A stretch of 22,937 bases of DNA from Frankiaceae bacterium (lineage in GTDB: Bacteria > Actinomycetota > Actinomycetes > JAVEEJ01). Location: positions 1-22,937 of the forward strand of contig JAVEEJ010000320.1 in assembly GCA_030840515.1 (NCBI GenBank), read 5' to 3'. How positions within the stretch are numbered: the stretch's first letter is position 1; each line of letters begins with the position of its first letter. Positions 1-7,200 of this stretch are shown here, in pieces. The notes beneath the pieces are model-generated. The model was not told the DNA's origin, ran no database searches, and was given only the letters and a program-made list of their open reading frames with translations. A program made the position numbers and the translations under genes.

Positions 1-595
1 ACAACTCGAGGAGGCGGGTCTGCAGCGCGGTCTTCACCGCCGGCCACTCGTCGATGATCACCGAGAACACGACGGTGTCGCGCCAGCTGCCGTCGGCCCG
101 GCGGACATGACGACGCAGCACGCCCTCCCTGACCGCGCCGAGCTTCGCGATCGCCGCCTGCGACCGCGTGTTGATCAGGTCGGTCTGGATCTTGACCCGC
201 CCGAAGCCGCACTCGTCGAAGGCGTGACCGAGCAGCAACAGCTTGCACTCGGGGTTCACGACGGAAGACCAATGGGAGGGCGAGTACGCCGTCCAGCCGA
301 GATGGATCCGCTCGTTCAGCAGGTCCACGTCGCCCAGACTCGACGTGCCGACGATCGCGCCGTCGTGGGCAAGGCGAACGGTGTACATGGCACGCGAGTC
401 GTCCTCGGCTGCCCGGATCCGGTTGACCCAGTCCTGCGCCACTCGCGCCCGGCCGGCCGGGCCCCCGCCGTACCCGTTCTCCCATACCCGCTCGTCGTCG
501 AGCGCCGTCAGCAGACCCGGGCCGTCACCGGGCACGGACCTGTCCAGCCGCACATGCCGACCGAGCAGCGGCCCAGAGCCAGGAGCGGTGGTCAT
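1..595 (-). CDS. GNAT-family N-acetyltransferase (3' end outside window)
   Basis: Reading the minus strand from the ATG at 595 gives an open frame of about 198 residues that runs off the left edge. It begins MTTAPGSGPLLGRHVRLDRS and carries features of RimJ/RimL-like GNAT acetyltransferases: an early strand (GRHVRLDR), a central IVGTSSLGDVDL strand pair, the HLGWTAYSP segment, and a late NTRSQAAIAKLGAVREGVLR helix-turn typical of the acetyl-CoA binding end of the family. Such enzymes transfer acetyl from acetyl-CoA to an amine, often a protein N-terminus or a small molecule; the substrate cannot be read here. The start codon overlaps the purA stop as ATGA, so translation is probably coupled to purA. 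Visible length is already close to a complete family member, so only a few residues are likely missing. The family call is firm, the substrate unknown. Confidence 0.8.
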   Translation of the reverse strand, partial: MTTAPGSGPLLGRHVRLDRSVPGDGPGLLTALDDERVWENGYGGGPAGRARVAQDWVNRIRAAEDDSRAMYTVRLAHDGAIVGTSSLGDVDLLNERIHLGWTAYSPSHWSSVVNPECKLLLLGHAFDECGFGRVKIQTDLINTRSQAAIAKLGAVREGVLRRHVRRADGSWRDTVVFSVIIDEWPAVKTALQTRLLEL

Positions 596-1875
596 GCGAG
601 CGGGCGCACCGCGACGATCTGGTCTCGCCCTGGACCGACACCGATCGCGGAGAAGGGCGCCCCTGACATCTCCTCGAGTGCGGCGACGTAGGCCTGCGCG
701 TTCTTCGGAAGATCCTCGAGCGACTTGGCCCCGGTGATGTCCTCCTGCCAGCCGGCCAGCTCCTCATAGACGGGCTGGGCGTGATGGAAGTCGGTCTGGG
801 TCATCGGCATCTCGGTATGCAGCTCGCCGGCCACGCGATAGCCGACACACACGGGGATCCGCTCCAAGCCGGTGAGCACGTCGAGCTTGGTCAGGACGAA
901 GTCCGTGACGCCGTTGAGCCGCTTCGCGTAGCGGGCGATGACCGCGTCATACCAACCGCAGCGGCGGGGCCGCCCGGTTGTCGTGCCGAACTCCGCCCCG
1001 ACGTCTCGCAGCCGGTCACCCATGGCGTCGGTGAGCTCGGTGGGGAACGGGCCGGATCCCACGCGCGTCGTGTAGGCCTTCACGACGGCGATGACCTTGT
1101 CGATGCGGGTCGGCGGGATGCCGCTGCCCGTGCAGGCGCCCCCCGCGGTCGGGTTGGAGGAGGTCACGAACGGATAGGTGCCGTGGTCGACGTCGAGCAG
1201 AGTCGCCTGGCCGCCTTCGAGCAGGACGGTCTTGCCCTCGTCAAGGGCCTGCGACAGCAGCAGGGACGTGTCGCGCACCATCGGGTGCAGGCGGTCGGCG
1301 TACTCGAGGAGCTCCTCCGCCACCGCGTCCACCGTCATCGCCTTGCGGTTGAACACCTTGATCAGGATCTGGTTCTTCTGCTCGAGGGCGGCTTCGAGCT
1401 TCTGGCGCAGGATCTTCTCGTCGAAGAGGTCCTGAACCCGGACCCCGACCCGCGAGATCTTGTCGGCGTACGCCGGCCCGATGCCCCGTCCCGTGGTGCC
1501 GATCTTGGCCTTGCCGAGATAGCGCTCCGTGACCTTGTCGAACGTCGTGTGATAGCCCGTGATCACATGGGCGTTGGCGCTCACCAGCAGGCGCGACGTG
1601 TCGACTCCGCGCGACGTCAGCGTGTAGATCTCGTGGAAGAGCACGGACAGGTCGATGACCACTCCGTTGGCGATCACCGGCGTGCAGGTGGGGGTGAGGA
1701 TTCCCGCCGGGAGCAGGTGCAGCGCGTACTTCTCTTCACCGACGACGATCGTGTGGCCGGCGTTGTTGCCGCCGTTGTACTTGACGACGAAGTCGACCTG
1801 GTCGCCCATGAGGTCGGTGGCCTTGCCCTTGCCCTCGTCGCCCCACTGGGCTCCGAGCAGCACGTGTGCGGGCAT
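592..1875 (-). CDS. purA: Adenylosuccinate synthetase
   Basis: A 427-residue protein, the normal bacterial PurA length. It catalyses the GTP-dependent joining of IMP and aspartate to give adenylosuccinate, the first committed step from IMP to AMP, in the cytoplasm. The N-terminus has the diagnostic GTP-binding loop GDEGKGK at residues 12-18, with the catalytic Asp in WGDEG. Further in are the NGGNNAGHT segment, the IMP-loop TTGRGIGPAYADK, and near the C-terminus the TTGRPRRCGWYD and LTKLDVL guanine-binding segments. The ATG at 1875 is chosen over in-frame upstream codons because PurA begins directly at this strand and a GAGAGG ribosome site lies just before it. It is the first gene of a two-gene unit with the GNAT gene. 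Its leader holds a candidate -10 box and a hairpin, listed separately. Confidence 0.97.
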   Translation of the reverse strand: MPAHVLLGAQWGDEGKGKATDLMGDQVDFVVKYNGGNNAGHTIVVGEEKYALHLLPAGILTPTCTPVIANGVVIDLSVLFHEIYTLTSRGVDTSRLLVSANAHVITGYHTTFDKVTERYLGKAKIGTTGRGIGPAYADKISRVGVRVQDLFDEKILRQKLEAALEQKNQILIKVFNRKAMTVDAVAEELLEYADRLHPMVRDTSLLLSQALDEGKTVLLEGGQATLLDVDHGTYPFVTSSNPTAGGACTGSGIPPTRIDKVIAVVKAYTTRVGSGPFPTELTDAMGDRLRDVGAEFGTTTGRPRRCGWYDAVIARYAKRLNGVTDFVLTKLDVLTGLERIPVCVGYRVAGELHTEMPMTQTDFHHAQPVYEELAGWQEDITGAKSLEDLPKNAQAYVAALEEMSGAPFSAIGVGPGRDQIVAVRPLA

Positions 1876-1913
1876 GGGTGGTCCTCTCAGCGCGCCTACG
1901 ACCAGAACGCAGA

Positions 1914-1948
1914 AGGCCCGGTGTGGCGCATGCAAGCGCTCCGGGCCT
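1914..1948 (-). terminator. GC-rich hairpin between the 2016-2654 gene and purA
   Basis: Arms AGGCCCGG (1914-1921) and CCGGGCCT (1941-1948) pair perfectly over 8 bp. Inside them GCGC at 1926-1929 pairs with GCGC at 1936-1939 around a six-base loop, giving a two-storey hairpin. On the minus strand it lies about 70 nt after the stop of the upstream gene and about 40 nt before the purA start. No clear U-run follows, which is common in actinobacterial terminators. It may terminate the upstream gene, or lie in the purA leader if the -10 box at 1960-1965 is real. Confidence 0.55.
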
Positions 1949-1959
1949 CTTGCGGCGGA

Positions 1960-1965
1960 ATCCTA
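1960..1965 (-). promoter_or_regulatory. Candidate purA -10 box
   Basis: On the minus strand the hexamer reads TAGGAT, a good match to the TANNNT/TANNAT -10 consensus of actinobacterial housekeeping promoters. No convincing -35 element is visible 16-18 bp upstream. If used, transcription would start near 1953, so the hairpin at 1914-1948 would form the start of the purA mRNA. Confidence 0.35.
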
Positions 1966-2015
1966 CCCGATGCGGGCGGGCGGCCGGGCGTGAACCGAGC
2001 CGCCCACCCGCTAGC

Positions 2016-2654
2016 TCAGTAGGTCCAGCCGGTCGCCGTCACCGCGACCTCTTGAGTCCCGGTCGGGGTGTAGATGAAGGCGATGAGGCAGGTCTCGGCG
2101 GCGTTCTTCGGCACCAGGATCGCCGGCGAATAGGCGGTCTGGACCGTGGTCCCCTCTCCTACGGTGACCGCTGTGATCTCGTTGATCACGCTGCCGCCCG
2201 TGGTGCAGTTGCCAGCCGTGGTCGGGATCAGCTGGCGCACGCGCAGCTTCACGGGACCCGTGCCGTCTTCGTGGGCCGCGGTGAGGGAGGAGATCGCGAC
2301 TCCGAGGTTGGCCGGGATGTCGTAGACGACCGCGTTCGTCGTCTGGGTGGCGAAGTCGTACTTGCTGTAGTTGCCAGCCGGCTGCTTGAGCGCGACCGTG
2401 CCGTCGACTGTCATCGGACCTGAGCCGTCGTTGACCTTGACCGTCCCATCGACGGTCACGGCGCCACTTCCGTCTCCGACGGAGAGCTTGCCGCCGACCA
2501 CGTGTGCCTTCAGCGAGGGGTTGGCCCCGTCGCCGATCTGAACGACGGACGTCGCCGCCAGGACCCCCACAGGCATCAAGACGACGGCCGCCGCGACGGC
2601 GACGACGATGGTGGTGAGCTGCTTGCCGGTGAATCGCTGGACTCGATCTGACAT
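2016..2654 (-). CDS. Membrane-anchored or secreted protein with short beta repeats
   Basis: A 212-residue protein of unknown function. The N-terminus has basic residues followed by a hydrophobic stretch at about 15-34 ending in VGVLAATS, which reads as a signal peptide or an uncleaved anchor, so the rest should be outside the membrane. Residues about 55-95 contain imperfect short repeats (KLSVGDGSG, AVTVDGTVKVNDGSG, PMTVDGTVALKQPAG), likely stacked beta strands. The remainder is a probable beta-sandwich with two cysteines (GNCTTGG and AETCLIAF) that could form a disulfide. The ATG at 2654 is preceded by a strong GGAGGGGAG ribosome site. It appears to be a single-gene unit between two hairpins. 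I do not recognise a named family. Confidence 0.75.
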   Translation of the reverse strand: MSDRVQRFTGKQLTTIVVAVAAAVVLMPVGVLAATSVVQIGDGANPSLKAHVVGGKLSVGDGSGAVTVDGTVKVNDGSGPMTVDGTVALKQPAGNYSKYDFATQTTNAVVYDIPANLGVAISSLTAAHEDGTGPVKLRVRQLIPTTAGNCTTGGSVINEITAVTVGEGTTVQTAYSPAILVPKNAAETCLIAFIYTPTGTQEVAVTATGWTY

Positions 2655-2706
2655 GACGCACTCCCCTCCGGCCGCGGCGAGTTCCGCGACCGCGCAGCGG
2701 ACGCTA

Positions 2707-2721
2707 GCCCTCGCGGAGGGC
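2707..2721 (-). terminator. Hairpin downstream of the DUF3151 gene
   Basis: GCCCTC (2707-2712) and GAGGGC (2716-2721) form a perfect 6-bp stem with a GCG loop, about 30 nt after the DUF3151 stop. A smaller hairpin, GCTGC-TGA-GCAGC at 2735-2747, lies directly at that stop. There is no U-run. Together they plausibly end the six-gene run beginning at 7170. On the minus strand TAGCGT at 2706-2701 follows immediately and could be a weak -10 box for the 2016-2654 gene. Confidence 0.45.
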
Positions 2722-2749
2722 CCGGCGCGCTCGCGCTGCTGAGCAGCAG

Positions 2750-3166
2750 TCAGAGGCCGAGCGCCGCTGAAGCGGCGGGGTCACTGTCGCGGAGGAAGCC
2801 GACGCAGCGCTCAGCCTCTTCCTGCTCGCCGATCGCGCCGGCTGCCTTCGCGAGTGCGCCCAGGCAGCGGAGGAAGCCCTGGTTGGGCGCGTGGCTCCAC
2901 GGGACCGGCCCGTGCCCCTTCCACCCATTGCGCCGCAGCGCGTCCAGTCCGCGGTGATAGCCCGTCCGCGCGTAGGCGTAGGCCTCGATCGTCGCTCCCC
3001 GCCCGAGGGCGGCCTCGGCGAGCGCACCCCAGGCTGCCGAGTAGGTCGGGTAGCGGGCGGCCACAGCGGCTGGATCCTCGCCGGCGCTGAGGGCCGCAGC
3101 AGGCTCCGGCGACTCCGGCAACAGCGTGGGAGGCGGGCCGGCCATCAGGTCACCGTGCATGCTCAT
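2750..3166 (-). CDS. DUF3151 family protein
   Basis: A 138-residue soluble protein matching the DUF3151 family that accompanies fba and purA in many Actinobacteria; its biochemical role is not known to me. The N-terminus MSMHGDLMAGPPPTLLPESP is typical of the family. It is followed by an alpha-helical body rich in Ala with TYSAAWGALAEAAL, AYAYARTGYHRGLDALR and the tryptophan-rich turn NGWKGHGPVPWSHAPNQGF, then a helical EQEEAERC tail. The helix pairs resemble tetratricopeptide-like packing. The ATG at 3166 overlaps the permease stop as ATGA and has an AGGATGGGG ribosome site, so it is probably translated with the FetAB-type genes. It is the last gene of the run. Confidence 0.85.
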   Translation of the reverse strand: MSMHGDLMAGPPPTLLPESPEPAAALSAGEDPAAVAARYPTYSAAWGALAEAALGRGATIEAYAYARTGYHRGLDALRRNGWKGHGPVPWSHAPNQGFLRCLGALAKAAGAIGEQEEAERCVGFLRDSDPAASAALGL

Positions 3167-3972
3167 GTCCCCATCCTGCCGCGCCGCCGGCCCGGGGCCG
3201 AGGCCACCAGGGGGAGCAGCCGCTCGGCGTCGTCGAAGACCCGCCGCTGCGTCACCAAGGCCGCGACGACACCGGCGATCGCATAAGCGCCGAGCAGCAT
3301 GTACATCACGACTATCTGGTAGCGGATCGCCAGCAAGGGCGAGACCCCCGCGATGATCAGTCCGGTCATCGCGCCCGGAAGCGAGATCAGGCCGACCACC
3401 TTCGTCTGGTCGATGGCGGGGTTGAGCGCGGTCCGCAGCGCCGTCCTCCGGTGGGGGGCGAAGGCGTCTGCCCCCGTCATGCCGAGGGCCAGTCGGGCCT
3501 CCACCTGCCGCCGGCTGCTGGCCATCTCGTCCCGCAGCCGGGCAAGCACCATCGAGGCCGACTGCATCGAGCCGCTGACGACCATGCCGCCGACGGGTAC
3601 GACGACGAACGGCTTCGTGGAGATGATGCCGGCGCCGACGAGGACTCCCAGAGTGGCGACCACCCCGACCGCGATGGCGAAGGTCGCCGTACTCGTCGCC
3701 CCGGGCAGACCTCTCCCACGTCCCGCCGCGACCCGACCGGCGATGACGACCATCGCGACCACCCAGGCCAAGGATCCGGGCAGCCCCGTGTGCTGGAAGA
3801 GCACCTTGAGCAGTGCGCCGACTGCGACCAGCTGGACGGCGGCGCGCAGTGCGGCGAGGCCGATGTCGCGGGCGTTGTCGAGGTGAGCGCGTACGGCGAC
3901 GGCGAGCGCAACCGCGACCAGGACGAGCGAGAGGCCGACCCCCCACCAGCTCGGAACGGGCACTGTCCTCAC
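3163..3972 (-). CDS. fetB: FetB/YbbM-type ABC transporter permease
   Basis: A 269-residue integral membrane protein matching the UPF0014/FetB permease family, which in E. coli works with FetA in an iron-export ABC transporter. About seven hydrophobic segments are visible, the first at 8-27. Family hallmarks include the long cytoplasmic stretch with RRQVEARLALGMTGADAF and the following conserved loop LNPAIDQTKVVGLISLPGAM, leading into TGLIIAGVSPLLAIRYQ. The start is a GTG at 3972 that overlaps the ATPase stop as GTGA, and the stop overlaps DUF3151 as ATGA. The substrate in this organism is inferred from family only and may be iron or another metal. The tail is short and Arg-rich. Confidence 0.87.
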   Translation of the reverse strand: MRTVPVPSWWGVGLSLVLVAVALAVAVRAHLDNARDIGLAALRAAVQLVAVGALLKVLFQHTGLPGSLAWVVAMVVIAGRVAAGRGRGLPGATSTATFAIAVGVVATLGVLVGAGIISTKPFVVVPVGGMVVSGSMQSASMVLARLRDEMASSRRQVEARLALGMTGADAFAPHRRTALRTALNPAIDQTKVVGLISLPGAMTGLIIAGVSPLLAIRYQIVVMYMLLGAYAIAGVVAALVTQRRVFDDAERLLPLVASAPGRRRGRMGT

Positions 3973-4670
3973 GTTCGCCCCAAGAACAACTTGGTGCGCT
4001 CGTCCTGGGGTGCGCCGAGCACGCCGTAGGAAGGGCCGCTCTCGATGACCTGCCCCTCGACGACGACGATGACGTCATCGGCGAGCCGCTCGGCTTGTGC
4101 CAGGTCGTGCGTCACGATCACGGCCGCCATGCCACCCGCGACGAGGCCGCGAATCACGGCTTCCACCTGTTGGGCGGCCTTGCGGTCGAGTGCAGACGTG
4201 GGCTCGTCGAGCAACAACACCTCGGGCTCCACCGACAGCGCCCGGGCCAGGCAGACCCGCTGTCCCTCTCCACCGGAGAGCTCAGCGGTGAAGCGGTCGG
4301 CGAAATCCGCTCGCAGACCGACGCGTTCGAGCAGCGCCTCGACGTCCGCGTCCGCCCGCGCGGTGCGCACGTCCTCGCGAACGGTCACGCCGAGCAGCAC
4401 CGGCAGCTGCTGGACGAACCCGACCCGACGACGGAGCTCTGTCACCTCGTAGCTGCGCAACGGCTCCCCCTTGTAGCGCACCTCGCCGTGGGACGGCTCC
4501 TCGAGTCGGTCGAGCAGTCGCAGCAGGGTCGACTTCCCTGCACCGCTGGGACCGACTACGGCGGTGCAGCGCTCACCGTCGATGGTTGTGCTGACGCCCG
4601 TGAGCGGGTGGGAGTGCTCGGAGCCCCGCGGACGGGTGACCGTCACGCCGGAGAGCTCGAACAGGGCCAC
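3969..4670 (-). CDS. fetA: FetA/YbbL-type ABC transporter ATP-binding protein
   Basis: A 233-residue ATPase, the expected partner of the adjacent permease. All ABC motifs are intact: Walker A GPSGAGKST at 40-48, Q-loop glutamine at 88 in FVQQLP, signature LSGGEGQR at 131-138, Walker B with D-loop VLLLDEPTSALD at 151-162, and switch histidine in VTHD at 186-189. It would power transport across the inner membrane from the cytoplasmic side. The start is a GTG at 4670, only 9 nt after the stop of P1, with no strong ribosome site, suggesting translation coupled to P1. FetA assignment rests on the pairing with a UPF0014 permease; by itself it would be a generic ABC ATPase. Confidence 0.87.
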   Translation of the reverse strand: MALFELSGVTVTRPRGSEHSHPLTGVSTTIDGERCTAVVGPSGAGKSTLLRLLDRLEEPSHGEVRYKGEPLRSYEVTELRRRVGFVQQLPVLLGVTVREDVRTARADADVEALLERVGLRADFADRFTAELSGGEGQRVCLARALSVEPEVLLLDEPTSALDRKAAQQVEAVIRGLVAGGMAAVIVTHDLAQAERLADDVIVVVEGQVIESGPSYGVLGAPQDERTKLFLGRT

Positions 4671-4679
4671 CCGCGAGAG

Positions 4680-6299
4680 TCAACCAGCGGTTCCGTCGGA
4701 GCTGTAGCGCACACTCCGGTCGAGCACCTTCCCGTGCGCGTCGACGCAGACGAAGGCTCCGTCGAACTTCGCCCCTTCGATCTGCGCACTGGCCTGGGCC
4801 TCAGGGTCGGCGATGCCGTCCAGTGACGTCACCACCCGCGGCGGGACGGAGCCGAAAGCGCAACCCGCGCTGCCGGGTGGGCCAAGCAACTCCACTGCTC
4901 CCCCCTCGGTGAGCAGGATCGAGCCCTTCGGCGTCAGAAACCCGGGAACAGCGGTGATCGTCACGTGACTCTGAGGGGAGCTGATGGTGGAGTCGCTGGC
5001 CCTCACCCGCAGGAAGGCGCCGTCAAGGCACAGGGCCCCGCTGCAGTCTGACAGCTCGTCCGGTGCTGCCAGGTAAAGCGGGCCGTAGCTGTCTCCCCCG
5101 TAGACCAGCCTGAAGCCGAGCGAGTCGGCGCGCAGCAGCTGGGCCGCGGCAACCCCCGCATCAGCAAGGGATGCGTCCGTGACCTGGTCCGCGAAGGCGC
5201 CTCGAGGACCGGCAGGAGCATGGACGTGGAGCGGCGTGAGCAGCACGCCCGGACCGGCCGGGACCAGGGCGGCGGTCCGGTTGTCCAGTCCCAGTCGGAC
5301 AGCCGTGAAGGCGAGCGTGGCGGACAGGTCCACCCACGGGGCGGTGAGCCCGTCGCGGATGTCGACGTGCTCCCAGCTACCGAGCTCGGCACCGGGCAGG
5401 ACATCCGCCGCGGGTACCAGGGCGGCGCCGCGGCGCTCCACGACGTCCACGCCTGGAGCGACGAGCAGCCGGAGGATGCGCACGCTGGCCCCGTCCACGC
5501 CCGGCGGCGCGGGCTCCGGGCCTGGGTAGTCCACGACGAGCGCACGGGCAGTGCTCTCCAGCGGCCAGGTCCCCGTGGCCCGCAGCACGCCGTGGTCGTC
5601 CCCGATGATCGCCACCTCGGGAGCCCCGCCGACGATCGCCTCCAGGATGACCACTCGGCCGCCGGACGCGGTGCCTCCCCAGAGCACGGAGGTGGTGCCG
5701 ACGCGAGGGTCGACCTTGTGCCAGACCGCCGTCGCCGCGACATGCAGCGCGTGCTCGAGGCCGAGCGGTCCCCGCGGGGCCCACGGAAGCAGTCCGACGG
5801 CATTCGCGGGCCGGCTGGTTTCGCGCACCGGCTTGCCGTCGGCGGCCTGCCAGCGCAGCACCCCGGCCGTGCCCGCGGCGAGCAGCACCGCCGCGGCCAG
5901 AAGCACCAGGGCTCGGCGACGGTGACCGCTGTGACGCGGGGGAGAATCTCCGGCCACCGCTGACACCGGCTCGGCCAGACGTCGGCGCACCCAGCGGACG
6001 CGCCGCCCCAGCAGGGCCGCGATGTCCGTCACGTCAAGGCCTTCGACGTCACGCAGCGCCTGCGCGGCTCGGGCCTGGGCGGCCGAGCGGTCGGCTGACG
6101 AGCGGACGAAGGCGTCCACAGCGGCGCGCCAGACCGCGGCGTCGGCGCCCAGGTCGCCACGGCGCACGGCGCGCGAGCTCGCCGCCTGCGCAGCGGCCTC
6201 CGCGATCGCTCGCGCCCGAGCCTCATCGGCGGTCAGTGCGCAGCAGAAACGCAGGAGGTGGTCACCGCGTAGCCCGACGTACTCGTCCAAGACCCCCAT
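4680..6299 (-). CDS. P1: sigma-like domain, one membrane helix, large outer domain
   Basis: A 539-residue protein I cannot assign to a named family. Residues 5-40 (DEYVGLRGDHLLRFCCALTA onward) resemble the first helix of SigE-family ECF sigma factors. Residues 80-110 (LRDVEGLDVTDIAALLG, then an Arg-rich helix) resemble a sigma region 4 helix-turn-helix. The promoter-melting part of region 2 is missing, so it is probably not a working sigma factor. An Arg-rich stop-transfer and membrane helix follow at 127-148, then an outer domain of about 390 residues with cysteines at 419, 424, 480 and 518. It is a clear paralogue of P2 (7662-9212): shared stretches include AVRRG, W-PRG, APW-DLSA, PGSA-C and FVC-DA-G. 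The ATG at 6299 is chosen because its N-terminus aligns with P2; the longer frame would run into DUF2461. No good ribosome site is visible. It lies 41 bp after DUF2461 and 9 bp before fetA. Confidence 0.8.
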   Translation of the reverse strand: MGVLDEYVGLRGDHLLRFCCALTADEARARAIAEAAAQAASSRAVRRGDLGADAAVWRAAVDAFVRSSADRSAAQARAAQALRDVEGLDVTDIAALLGRRVRWVRRRLAEPVSAVAGDSPPRHSGHRRRALVLLAAAVLLAAGTAGVLRWQAADGKPVRETSRPANAVGLLPWAPRGPLGLEHALHVAATAVWHKVDPRVGTTSVLWGGTASGGRVVILEAIVGGAPEVAIIGDDHGVLRATGTWPLESTARALVVDYPGPEPAPPGVDGASVRILRLLVAPGVDVVERRGAALVPAADVLPGAELGSWEHVDIRDGLTAPWVDLSATLAFTAVRLGLDNRTAALVPAGPGVLLTPLHVHAPAGPRGAFADQVTDASLADAGVAAAQLLRADSLGFRLVYGGDSYGPLYLAAPDELSDCSGALCLDGAFLRVRASDSTISSPQSHVTITAVPGFLTPKGSILLTEGGAVELLGPPGSAGCAFGSVPPRVVTSLDGIADPEAQASAQIEGAKFDGAFVCVDAHGKVLDRSVRYSSDGTAG

Positions 6300-6340
6300 G
6301 CCGGAAGTGAAGCGGCGCAGCGGCCTGAGCGGTAGGGGGG

Positions 6341-6985
6341 TCAGCGAGAGGCAGCTGCGCCGAGGTGGCGAAGCAGCCACTCCAGAAGGGGGCGACTCTC
6401 GCGCCAGGTGTCCACGACCCGGTCGCGCGCGTCCGGGGTGGCGAGCCACGGCTCCACCGGCCACTCGCGCCAGACGTAGAAGGACTTCTGGCGAAGCAGC
6501 CTTATCCGAGGGTGGTCGCGCGAGTACCCGCGGGGCGCCGTGGCGACGGCCTCGCCGCCGAAGGAGATCCCGCCGCGCTCGAGGTCGGTGACGATCTGCT
6601 CCAGCTCGGCTCCGGTGACCGGGTCGTCGATGGCCTTGCGAGCGCGGTCGATCGCGGCCGGATCGGGGTGGTAGGAGCCGGCGCCCGCGCGCAGCCCCGC
6701 GGCGGACATCTGCACGTAGAAGGCGCGACCGTCGTCGTCGCGCACGAGGGCGCCGATGTGCGTCTTGTACGGCGTCTTGTCCTTGCTGAAGCGCACGTCT
6801 CGGTAGGGCCGGAACACCTTGCCCACACCGAACTCCGCGACGACCGACGCCAAGAGAGCGTCCATCGGCGCACGCACCGAGACGTCGTACACGTCCTTGT
6901 TGGCAGTCCAGTAGCTCTTGGAGTTGTCCTCCTCGAGCCCGTCGTAGAAGTCCACGGCTGCCATCGGCCAGCCGGTGAAGGTCAT
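6341..6985 (-). CDS. DUF2461 family protein
   Basis: A 214-residue protein matching the DUF2461 (TIGR02453) family of widely distributed cytoplasmic proteins without an established activity. Family features visible are the opening FTGWPMAAVDFYDGLEEDNS, the segment YWTANKDVYDVSVRAPMDAL, the strongly conserved RPYRDVRFSKDKTPYKTHIG at about 79-98, AFYVQMSAAGLRAGAGSYHP, and the C-terminal LRQKSFYVWREWP region. Length is normal for the family. Its ATG overlaps the DUF2277 stop as ATGA, so the two are probably translated together. It is the second gene of the six-gene run. A function linked to the transporter downstream cannot be inferred from the sequence. Confidence 0.92.
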   Translation of the reverse strand: MTFTGWPMAAVDFYDGLEEDNSKSYWTANKDVYDVSVRAPMDALLASVVAEFGVGKVFRPYRDVRFSKDKTPYKTHIGALVRDDDGRAFYVQMSAAGLRAGAGSYHPDPAAIDRARKAIDDPVTGAELEQIVTDLERGGISFGGEAVATAPRGYSRDHPRIRLLRQKSFYVWREWPVEPWLATPDARDRVVDTWRESRPLLEWLLRHLGAAASR

Positions 6986-7170
6986 GTCAGCGTGGCCAGC
7001 AGCTTCTCGGTCGCCGCCGCGACCTCCTCAACCGCAGCGTCGAACACCTCGACGTTGCGGCGCGCGGGCACGCGGTAGCCGGACAGCTTGCGGACGAACT
7101 GCAGGGCAGCGGCCCGGATCTCCTCCTCGGTCGGCTCGGTTCCGCGCAGGGTCAGGATGGATCGGCACAT
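6982..7170 (-). CDS. DUF2277 family small protein
   Basis: A 62-residue protein starting MCRSILTLRG, the signature opening of the DUF2277 family, followed by TEPTEEEIRAAALQFVRKLSG and a second helix ending EKLLATLT. The family is annotated as hypothetical. The conserved early cysteine is present. The first gene of a six-gene run, it starts at 7170 with a -10-like TATCGT only 7 nt upstream and no ribosome site, so it is probably expressed from a leaderless mRNA. The stop overlaps the DUF2461 start. Confidence 0.9.
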   Translation of the reverse strand: MCRSILTLRGTEPTEEEIRAAALQFVRKLSGYRVPARRNVEVFDAAVEEVAAATEKLLATLT

Positions 7171-7177
7171 GACCAGC

Positions 7178-7183
7178 ACGATA
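7178..7183 (-). promoter_or_regulatory. Candidate leaderless promoter for the DUF2277-P1-fetAB run
   Basis: On the minus strand the hexamer TATCGT fits TANNNT and ends 7 nt before the ATG at 7170, so transcription should begin at or next to the start codon. The 30-bp space to the divergent gene at 7201 leaves little room for separate control, and the -35 region would overlap the 7201 start. No good -35 match is visible. Confidence 0.45.
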
Positions 7184-7200
7184 GGCGGCAGGATTGGCTT

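Noticed and set aside
781..2022. Long plus-strand open frame of about 413 residues opposite purA
   Set aside because: It is an antisense shadow of purA in GC-rich DNA. Its product is rich in Arg, Asp, Gly and Val with no recognisable domain.
3167..4078. Extended N-terminus for DUF3151 through fetB
   Set aside because: The extension is Arg/Pro-rich shadow sequence; DUF3151 begins at 3166 with a ribosome site and a coupled start.
6300..6464. Longer N-terminus for P1
   Set aside because: It overlaps the DUF2461 end, is Arg/Pro-rich and has no counterpart in P2.
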